Below are positions 1-4,533 of a stretch of DNA of 28,127 nucleotides, one piece after another. The first letter of the stretch is position 1; every line of letters begins with the position of its first letter. The stretch is from a virus: positions 1 through 28,127 of IMG/VR virus record IMGVR_UViG_3300035430_000018; one strand, 5' to 3'. The notes beneath the pieces are model-generated. The model ran no database searches and had not been told where the DNA came from. It worked only from the letters and a program-made list of their open reading frames with translations. The translations under genes were made by a program, and so were the position numbers.

Positions 1-1
1 T

Positions 2-70
2 TCCTCGGCCGAACGCCCAGTAATCTCTGACAAAAAAGTAGATGAGGGGACACACGGAATGGTTTTGTAG
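2..70 (+). CDS. possible 3' end of a plus-strand gene (partial)
   Basis: An open plus-strand frame enters from the left edge and stops at the TAG at 68-70, giving 22 visible residues ending in EGTHGMVL. No start is visible. The only support is position: a strong plus-strand terminator lies 75 bases downstream (144-170), which would suit the end of a convergent transcription unit. The other two plus frames stop at once (21-23 and 28-30). It may equally be non-coding. Confidence 0.25.
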   Translation, partial: SSAERPVISDKKVDEGTHGMVL

Positions 71-72
71 TG

Positions 73-170
73 TATAATCCATTCATCTTCTTACTTGACC
101 CTTTGAAGATACCACCGTCCGCTCCCTTGGACAAGAAAAGTTTAGCCCCCGTAACTGGGGGCTTTTTTTT
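73..170 (+). ncRNA. candidate small RNA or structured 3' UTR
   Basis: A perfect TATAAT lies at 73-78 on the plus strand. It is followed by three successive hairpins: ATCTTC (85-90) with GAAGAT (105-110), GTCC (117-120) with GGAC (129-132), and a strong intrinsic terminator at 144-170. A transcript starting near 85 would be about 85 nt and fully structured, as expected of a small RNA. No good -35 hexamer sits 16-18 bases upstream, so an alternative reading is the structured 3' UTR of a gene ending at 70. This is inference from structure only. Confidence 0.3.
144..170 (+). terminator. strong Rho-independent terminator, plus strand
   Basis: A perfect 7-bp stem (144-150 paired with 157-163) closes a 6-base loop and is followed directly by a run of T to position 170. 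On the minus strand the same hairpin is preceded by the A-run and followed only by a weak T-rich stretch, so its main direction is plus. It separates the minus-strand operon ending at 169 from plus-strand transcription entering from the left. Confidence 0.85.
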
Positions 171-447
171 ACCATTGGTTAGCGATCTTAAACTTCTTCG
201 ATGGATAACGACTTTCGCCGCCATTGTTCCACTTGAAGTAGATAGTCCTGCCGTCTTTTTTCCAGCAACCGGATTCAGTATTACCCTCAGCGTCGTACCA
301 ATAGGCTCGTTGCATACCGCCAGCAATCATGCACGAGTCATCTGTTAGGACTATCTCGCCGCCGTTCTTCAAGCCTTTGTACGCTTTGGTGTCCGCTACT
401 GCTTGGACTGATAACACACTAATTAACACTGCAATAAAAACTCTCAT
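169..447 (-). CDS. small secreted protein of unknown function
   Basis: This 92-residue protein has a clear Sec-type signal peptide: a short basic start (MR), a hydrophobic stretch to about residue 15, and a cleavage site after the AVA near 16-18. The mature part has about 74 residues with two cysteines (near 39 and 61), which could form a disulfide in the periplasm. Its GGEIVLTD, GCWKKDG and YFKW stretches resemble a small GCW-containing secreted protein seen in proteobacteria and phages, but I cannot name the family. A GGGAG ribosome site lies about 8 bases before ATG 447. It is the last gene of the 2277-to-169 operon. A secreted non-structural protein in such a position may alter the host envelope or block superinfection; that is inference. 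Confidence 0.75.
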   Translation of the reverse strand: MRVFIAVLISVLSVQAVADTKAYKGLKNGGEIVLTDDSCMIAGGMQRAYWYDAEGNTESGCWKKDGRTIYFKWNNGGESRYPSKKFKIANQW

Positions 448-460
448 TTTACTTCTCCCT

Positions 461-661
461 TTACTTCGCTTTTTTAAGCAAGTGATACTTTGCGTAACGC
501 TTGCCGTCCTTTTTGGCTATCTCCGTATGTATCTTGTGACCACTCATGCGAAGGTCATTGATACGTGCGGCCAGCCTAAAACACCCATAGTTGTTTAGGG
601 CCTCCATAGCCGTGATCGGGCTTTTGGTTAAATGGTTAAGAATCTGCGTTGAATGGCTCAT
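461..661 (-). CDS. small helix-turn-helix protein
   Basis: This 66-residue protein looks like a winged-helix/HTH domain of the small phage type (HTH_39-like). It has an amphipathic first helix (TQILNHLTK), an SPITAMEALNNYG turn, a recognition-helix-like FRLAARINDLRMSGHKI, then a basic tail ending KYHLLKKAK. The ATG at 661 overlaps the stop of the upstream XRE-type gene (ATGA), so the two are probably co-translated. It most likely binds DNA and regulates transcription; no ligand or catalytic motif is visible. Family assignment rests on pattern, not on a search. Confidence 0.75.
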   Translation of the reverse strand: MSHSTQILNHLTKSPITAMEALNNYGCFRLAARINDLRMSGHKIHTEIAKKDGKRYAKYHLLKKAK

Positions 662-882
662 TCTTCCTCCTTGTATGGCAGATCAAGGAACGTATCAAAG
701 TCCATATCGAAACGCTCCGCGAAATCAACTATGCGGCCAAGGCTTGCATCCTTGCTCTTACGCCATCTGCCGATAGTTATATCAGTGACTCCGAAGTCCT
801 GCGCCAGTTGTTTATTACTGACGCGGAACTTCTTTTGTGCTGTCCGCAAAGACAGGCCAATGTCAAAATGGAATGTCGTCAC
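658..882 (-). CDS. XRE/Cro-like DNA-binding regulator
   Basis: The frame contains a Cro/C1-type helix-turn-helix: SLRTAQKKFRVSNKQLAQDF is followed by GVTDITIGRWRKSKDASL, with the QLAQ and TIGRW positions typical of helices 2 and 3. The acidic tail ends DLPYKEEE. The start is uncertain. The frame is open back to ATG 1023, but residues encoded upstream of about 882 run out of frame inside the SSB gene and look like a shadow. A GTG at 882 gives 74 residues and overlaps the SSB 3' end by 20 bases; it lacks an obvious ribosome site. It lies between the SSB-like gene and a second HTH gene. It may be a repressor of the phage's early promoters. Confidence 0.65.
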   Translation of the reverse strand: MTTFHFDIGLSLRTAQKKFRVSNKQLAQDFGVTDITIGRWRKSKDASLGRIVDFAERFDMDFDTFLDLPYKEEE

Positions 883-1165
883 TGAACTGGTCTGTGGCGG
901 CTGTGGATTCAATGGCGCTTCTGACTTGCTGAACGCCATCTGCATGAACTTTTGCCGGGTCTGGTTCCCATGTATCGAGTTTGGCATATAACTTATCGCT
1001 CGCTTTTGCTTTAAGGATTTCAATGTTTACCCAGTCACCTGACTGAGCGTTTAGGAATGGCACCATCTCTGACTTCTTGATGGATAGTTTGCAAATAGCG
1101 TAGTCGGGTGCCTTTGCGTTTCTCTTGCAGATCATTCCATCCACAAAAACTATGTTGCTACTCAT
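863..1165 (-). CDS. putative single-stranded DNA-binding protein
   Basis: This 100-residue protein has a beta-rich N-terminal part of about 70 residues (VFVDGMICKRN, AICKLSIKKSE, GDWVNIEILKAKASDKLYAKLDTW) compatible with an OB fold. A flexible linker leads to an acidic tail ending DDIPF. That tail is the hallmark of bacterial and phage SSBs, used to dock partner proteins. It is shorter than E. coli SSB (about 178 residues), and the core does not show clear SSB family motifs, so the call depends on the tail and context. The ATG overlaps the stop of the annealing-protein gene (ATGA at 1165) with a GGGAGAGA ribosome site. The pairing suggests recombination or replication. Confidence 0.65.
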   Translation of the reverse strand: MSSNIVFVDGMICKRNAKAPDYAICKLSIKKSEMVPFLNAQSGDWVNIEILKAKASDKLYAKLDTWEPDPAKVHADGVQQVRSAIESTAATDQFSDDIPF

Positions 1166-1755
1166 GTTGTCTCTCCCAAGATTAGCTTTCTGGCTTCGTT
1201 AAATTCATCAGATTTAAGATCACTACGCTCAGCAGTCGTGAAGATGCCGCCCTTGCTAGGTGCAACCCACAATGCCTTCTTGTCGTCGTTAGTAATCTCG
1301 CCCCATGCCTCTGCTACGGCCTCCCATGCCCGTAATGCGAGGTGTTCTTTGATGAAGTACACAGACGCATAGTTGCGCTGTAATGCTTCGTTGTGAGCCA
1401 TGATCGGCCCGGTGTCTTGCTGTTGTTGAATAGCGTTGGCAACCTCATCGGCTGACGCATACTCAGTGCCGCCAAAGCCTATAGCTGACAGACAGCGACC
1501 GATAGCGGAAGTCTCTGCATTCTCTAAGGCTGAAGTAGCATTGATCTTACTAGAAGCCCGTACCTCTTCTGAGTAACCAGTAGCCAGTAGACGGCCCTCG
1601 TCATTCAAGATACTTGCCTTCATGATGACCAGCACATCGTTAGCTTCTACAAGCTCAGTCGATATTGTGTAGTCGGGATGGGCGGCTCTAAACTCTGTGA
1701 CCCTTAGTGCCACGGTTTTATATTCTTTGCCGTGGATTTTTACTACGCCATTCAT
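1162..1755 (-). CDS. putative single-strand annealing recombinase (Rad52/Erf-like)
   Basis: The ATG at 1755 gives 197 residues. It overlaps the previous stop as ATGA and has a strong GGAGAG ribosome site; the open frame continues to 1863, but that extension overlaps another gene and is arginine/cysteine-rich, so it is rejected. Residues about 40-60 (beta strands, ILNDEGRLLATG) and 75-101 (SALENAETSAIGRCLSAIGF, then GGTEYASADEV) match the pattern of the Rad52-like annealing core, where a conserved A-E-T/K-A-R helix ends in a G-F-G turn. The rest is an acidic C-terminal extension. Such proteins anneal complementary ssDNA in phage recombination. The next gene encodes an SSB-like protein, which fits. 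Function is inferred from motif resemblance. Confidence 0.6.
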   Translation of the reverse strand: MNGVVKIHGKEYKTVALRVTEFRAAHPDYTISTELVEANDVLVIMKASILNDEGRLLATGYSEEVRASSKINATSALENAETSAIGRCLSAIGFGGTEYASADEVANAIQQQQDTGPIMAHNEALQRNYASVYFIKEHLALRAWEAVAEAWGEITNDDKKALWVAPSKGGIFTTAERSDLKSDEFNEARKLILGETT

Positions 1756-1970
1756 AGCGTCTCTCCTGCGTAAGATGCGGCATCGCGCATCTGGGTTAAG
1801 GCATAGCCGTCGGCATAGCCTGATAGGTACATATCGGTAGCGGGGTATCGCTGGCAGTTGCAAGCCAAGCCATCCTCGAACCCATGACGGAAGTCACGAC
1901 TAGCAATCCTCAGCCAGTCTTTGAAACGCTCTTCCAAGAAGTCGTCGTCGGACTTAGACAGATCAATCAT
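1752..1970 (-). CDS. hypothetical protein, 72 aa
   Basis: This small acidic protein has two cysteines close together (CNC near residue 37) and aromatic residues (DMYLSGYADGYALTQ). I do not recognise it. The start is well supported: GGAGG lies six bases before ATG 1970, which overlaps the end of the upstream gene by 8 bases. Its own stop overlaps the annealing-protein start (ATGA), so the three genes are translationally linked. No membrane segment or signal peptide is visible. Confidence 0.7.
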   Translation of the reverse strand: MIDLSKSDDDFLEERFKDWLRIASRDFRHGFEDGLACNCQRYPATDMYLSGYADGYALTQMRDAASYAGETL

Positions 1971-2277
1971 CGTAAGCCTCCGCGTGGCGCGCGGCCTCAG
2001 TCTCGATCAGGTCAATGATTATCGACTCGGAATAGTTCCATAGAAGCTCGCGGGTTTTCTGGACTACAACAGACGGATCAACATCATCATTAAAGATAAG
2101 GTCTACCCATTCAATCTCACTGCCAGTCTGTTGCATTGCGGTAGGTGCGATCTCGGATGAGACCTCTTCAACATCACACATGATGTCCCGACGGATATCA
2201 GGATCGGTAATGTCGTGGTAATTCTCCTCCCATGAAGGGTGGTTAATCATGATTTCGTAGAAATCGAAACGTGCCAT
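1963..2277 (-). CDS. hypothetical acidic protein, 104 aa (first gene of the early operon)
   Basis: The protein is strongly acidic (many D/E, for example DDVDP and the C-terminal EAYDD), with predicted helices in the second half. I recognise no family. It is the first gene after the promoter at 2297-2345; the leader carries a hairpin and a good AAGGGAGA ribosome site 7 bases before ATG 2277. Acidic small phage proteins at such positions are sometimes DNA mimics or inhibitors of host enzymes; here that is only a possibility. The downstream gene overlaps it by 8 bases. Confidence 0.7.
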   Translation of the reverse strand: MARFDFYEIMINHPSWEENYHDITDPDIRRDIMCDVEEVSSEIAPTAMQQTGSEIEWVDLIFNDDVDPSVVVQKTRELLWNYSESIIIDLIETEAARHAEAYDD

Positions 2278-2296
2278 TTGTCATCTCCCTTGGTTA

Positions 2297-2345
2297 GTTC
2301 CACATGGAACACAAACATTATGCGTTTGTTTTAGGGAGAATGCAA
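2297..2345 (-). promoter_or_regulatory. sigma70-like promoter and leader hairpin of the early operon
   Basis: On the minus strand a TTGCAT (2345-2340) and a CATAAT (2322-2317) are separated by exactly 17 bases. The -10 is framed by an inverted repeat ACAAAC/GTTTGT (2311-2316 and 2324-2329), a possible operator. Just downstream, at the expected 5' end of the mRNA, the palindrome GTTCCA-CA-TGGAAC (2297-2310) would form a leader hairpin before the AAGGGAGA ribosome site. The upstream element on the minus strand (2361-2350) recurs before the plus-strand gene at 27603. Confidence 0.7.
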
Positions 2346-2355
2346 ACAGTTTTTG

Positions 2356-2706
2356 TTAGTTAGTGTATGTCCACAGCACTGGCGTGGTTGTTCGGGCGTC
2401 AACGTGGATAAATGTGCGAGACACACCGATAGAGAATCCCATCTTGAGCGCTTCGTGTACGATGTTCATGCGCTCGACGCCATTAGACACAGCTATGTCT
2501 GCGGCTATGCCTTGGTTGTGAGTACCGGGGACTGGCTTTCTAGCCTCGTATGGATGGGACGCATCTCTATAACCAGAGGTAATGCGGAGGGGGAAGCCTA
2601 CTTTCTCACGTAATAGGTCTAGCCTTTCGATGAATGCAGAATCCATGCGGTTTAACCCGGTGTGCGTACAGTCAAACTCGCGTATGTCGAAGAATTTGTA
2701 TGTCAC
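2356..2706 (-). CDS. endolysin, M15 family peptidase
   Basis: This 116-residue single-domain protein matches zinc D-Ala-D-Ala/L-Ala-D-Glu-type peptidases of family M15 (Peptidase_M15_3). Visible motifs are RITSGYRD (41-48), GTHNQGIAADI with zinc ligands H63 and D70, and FIHVD with H101. It has no signal peptide, so it depends on a holin to reach peptidoglycan. The start is GTG at 2706, overlapping the holin stop as GTGA. It is the last gene of the late operon; its stop codon lies inside the upstream element of the next promoter. Length is typical for phage M15_3 endolysins. Confidence 0.88.
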   Translation of the reverse strand: MTYKFFDIREFDCTHTGLNRMDSAFIERLDLLREKVGFPLRITSGYRDASHPYEARKPVPGTHNQGIAADIAVSNGVERMNIVHEALKMGFSIGVSRTFIHVDARTTTPVLWTYTN

Positions 2707-3098
2707 TTACGCGCCACCTTCTGTGTCTTCTCGTAGGTTCTTAAACCACCAAGGCCCAGCATACCAAGTAGTACAGGCATCATCTCACTAAGATCCAGCG
2801 AAGGAATAAGTAGGGGAGAGCCAGATACACTAAGACCAAAATTTGCAAAAGGAACCACAAGAAAGTTAGAAGCGAGGCCAAAGCAACATACCCAGCCGAC
2901 AGCAGGACGCCAGCCAGAGACAAACATTGACGCATGACCTGCCTCTTCTTTGTTGACAGCGATTTGAGCCTTGGCGATTTCATGTGCCTGTCGCTCCGCT
3001 AGTGTGGCTATCTCATGTGCTAGACGGCTACGCTCATCCGCATCCGGGATAACCTTATCTAACAGCTTTGCAATAGGACCGACAAGCAGATCAAGCAT
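2703..3098 (-). CDS. holin of the 3-TM (GTA holin) superfamily
   Basis: This 131-residue protein has an amphipathic helical N-terminal half (DADERSRLAHEIATLAERQ, KAQIAVNKEEA) followed by the conserved WRPAVGWVC motif and hydrophobic segments at about 63-85 and 105-122. It ends with GLGGLRTYEK, a signature of the Holin_3TM family. It would form inner-membrane lesions that release the downstream M15 peptidase. The start is ATG 3098, one base after the stop of the preceding gene, with no strong ribosome site of its own, suggesting coupling. Confidence 0.88.
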   Translation of the reverse strand: MLDLLVGPIAKLLDKVIPDADERSRLAHEIATLAERQAHEIAKAQIAVNKEEAGHASMFVSGWRPAVGWVCCFGLASNFLVVPFANFGLSVSGSPLLIPSLDLSEMMPVLLGMLGLGGLRTYEKTQKVARK

Positions 3099-3099
3099 A

Positions 3100-3375
3100 T
3101 TAAGTTCGGACGTAGTATGAGGCTAGGCCGATAACCGCAGAGATCAGAATCCATACGAAACGCTCTGCAATCTTTACTGACTGCGTGTTATAGCCAACGA
3201 TTCCCTTGACGTTATCAAGGTCTGTCTCGTATTCATCAAGACGGTATTCAAGTCGATCAATCCTCGCACTGCCAGCCGTTAGCTTTTCATCAACGCGAGC
3301 GATCATGGTCATCGCTTCGGCCAGCTTATCGAGCTTGTTCTCAATCCGATTAAGACGTACCGCTTGATCGTCCAT
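3100..3375 (-). CDS. XhlA-like membrane protein (holin-associated)
   Basis: The 91 residues form a long heptad-rich coiled coil (about 5-60, with repeated NRIENKLDKL, DEKL and IDRLEYRLDEYE patterns) followed by one C-terminal membrane segment (about 73-88). This architecture matches haemolysin XhlA-type proteins, which help holins permeabilise the membrane. It lies directly upstream of the 3-TM holin and the endolysin, supporting a lysis role. It could also be an Rz-like partner, but no N-terminal anchor or lipoprotein signal is present. Confidence 0.75.
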   Translation of the reverse strand: MDDQAVRLNRIENKLDKLAEAMTMIARVDEKLTAGSARIDRLEYRLDEYETDLDNVKGIVGYNTQSVKIAERFVWILISAVIGLASYYVRT

Positions 3376-3378
3376 GAC

Positions 3379-3534
3379 TTATCTCTTCTTAGCAGTCTTG
3401 GCCGCATCTTTAAATGCTTGGGCTGTAGGCGCACCAGCAGTACCGGGCTTACGCATACGCTCGCCAGAGCCTCCAGCGATACGCTCACGCTTCTTCATGA
3501 TGTTGTAGTACAAACCTTTCTTTGGCTTCTTCAT
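3379..3534 (-). CDS. small basic phage protein, 51 aa
   Basis: The ATG at 3534 overlaps the stop of the preceding gene (ATGA), and TAA at 3381-3379 ends the frame four bases before the next start. The product is rich in lysine, arginine and glycine (MKKPKKGLYYNIMKKRERI, then GGSGERMRKPGTAGAPTAQA, then FKDAAKTAKKR). I recognise the GLYxNIxxKRxRIxxGSGExMRKPGxxGAPT pattern as a small conserved protein of many podoviruses and related phages. Its function is not known to me. Being highly basic, it may bind nucleic acid. Confidence 0.85.
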   Translation of the reverse strand: MKKPKKGLYYNIMKKRERIAGGSGERMRKPGTAGAPTAQAFKDAAKTAKKR

Positions 3535-3812
3535 GCCCACTTTTCCTTGTTTGCCCAATAAGCCGCAGACATCTTGCCCTTGGCTATGTTACGCGCATGA
3601 CGCGCCTTAAATGACTTCCTACGCATCCTTGCCTTCTCAGACTCGCCCTCTCTAGGCGGGGAGCCTGTCTTGCCTTGCTGTCCAAAGCGTATCGTCTCGA
3701 CCTGATCGCCTTCCTTAGCCACAACAACGTGCGACTTGGTAGGGTGATTAGGTGTCCTCTTGGGCTTATTATAGCCTGAGACACCAATACGATCTAAAAG
3801 AGATTCAGACAT
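3531..3812 (-). CDS. conserved basic phage protein of unknown function, 93 aa
   Basis: The strongly basic protein has the pattern GYNKPKRTPNHPTKSHVVVA, RFGQQG, then SFKARHARNIAKGKMSAAYW near the C-terminus. I recognise this as a widespread small phage protein (a DUF6321-type family, name from memory); no function is established to my knowledge. The repeated KAR/RKS/KAR spacing suggests nucleic-acid or structural contacts. The start ATG 3812 shares one base with the upstream stop (TAATG), and the end overlaps the 51-residue gene. Confidence 0.82.
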   Translation of the reverse strand: MSESLLDRIGVSGYNKPKRTPNHPTKSHVVVAKEGDQVETIRFGQQGKTGSPPREGESEKARMRRKSFKARHARNIAKGKMSAAYWANKEKWA

Positions 3813-4210
3813 TACGGATCTATCTTAGCCCATAGCATTTTGAATGCTACGGTTGTTGCAATAGTTGTTTTGTACAAGGGCCAGAAGTTATGGCCCAAGC
3901 CCTTCATGTGATCCCTGTCTACCCATTGCTTTGTCCAGTTGTCTATATAGTCATTGTGAAAGCGTAGAACAGCATGGCCTCCGCCGTTCTTTGTGTAGCA
4001 ACCACATAGATGCGCTTGGAATGTAATCAGATAAAACCAAAACTTTAGCCATGACTCGCGACTCACAACGTAGTACAAGACAGATAAAGAATAGTCTTCG
4101 CAGTCTCCACGAAACATACCATCCGCATCGGGCTTTAGTACGCGCCAACGATCTCGGCTTTTGGCGTCATACTTGTACTCGTATCGAATATTGAAAGAAT
4201 CAAGATTCAC
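3812..4210 (-). CDS. transglutaminase-like cysteine peptidase
   Basis: From the GTG at 4210 the protein has 132 residues. A GDCEDYSLSVLYY motif places a catalytic cysteine at residue 37, GGGHAVLRF places histidine at 79, and YIDNW gives aspartate at 90. This is the Cys-His-Asp triad order of transglutaminase-like (BTLCP-type) peptidases. It is short for that fold, so it may be a minimal version. A more distal TTG at 4213 is possible, but GGAG is better spaced for the GTG, which overlaps the upstream stop as GTGA. Placed between tail-fibre-associated genes and lysis, it may cleave a phage or cell-wall peptide, or cross-link proteins; the substrate is unknown. Confidence 0.78.
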   Translation of the reverse strand: MNLDSFNIRYEYKYDAKSRDRWRVLKPDADGMFRGDCEDYSLSVLYYVVSRESWLKFWFYLITFQAHLCGCYTKNGGGHAVLRFHNDYIDNWTKQWVDRDHMKGLGHNFWPLYKTTIATTVAFKMLWAKIDP

Positions 4211-4521
4211 CAAGGAACTCCGTCTTCAGTAGTTGGCTTCTTCTGCTCTTCGATGTTGCTATGCAGAGACTCCTGAATGCGAACAACCTCATCAACGCCC
4301 ATGCTATCCCATACCCATTGAAGTACAACTTGCTCAGTCAGTTGATCGTAAGGAATAAAATCAGGACTAGATGCGTCATAGGTAAACGAAGCAGTGCCGT
4401 AAGCAGAAGCAGAGAAGGTGTCTTCACCGACAGTCTCTGAGTCACTGACACGCCAGTGAGCAACGATGACGCCGCCGTCAGCCGTGTTGTGTTCCATTGT
4501 AGATATAGTCCATGTAGCCAT
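4207..4521 (-). CDS. conserved phage protein of unknown function, 104 aa
   Basis: The pattern MATWTISTMEHNTADGGVIV, AHWRVSD, SASAYGTASF, and DFIPYDQLTEQVVLQWV is typical of a small protein family common in marine phages, often next to the tail fibre (DUF7936-type, named from memory). The first half is predicted beta, with a short helix near 65-85 and an acidic tail. Its role is unknown; a small virion or fibre-associated role is plausible from position. AAGGAG lies 8 bases before ATG 4521. Confidence 0.8.
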   Translation of the reverse strand: MATWTISTMEHNTADGGVIVAHWRVSDSETVGEDTFSASAYGTASFTYDASSPDFIPYDQLTEQVVLQWVWDSMGVDEVVRIQESLHSNIEEQKKPTTEDGVPW

Positions 4522-4533
4522 TAGTCATTCTCC

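Noticed and set aside
1756-1863. N-terminal extension of the annealing protein
   Set aside because: It overlaps the 72-residue gene, is rich in Arg and Cys, and a strong ribosome site precedes ATG 1755.
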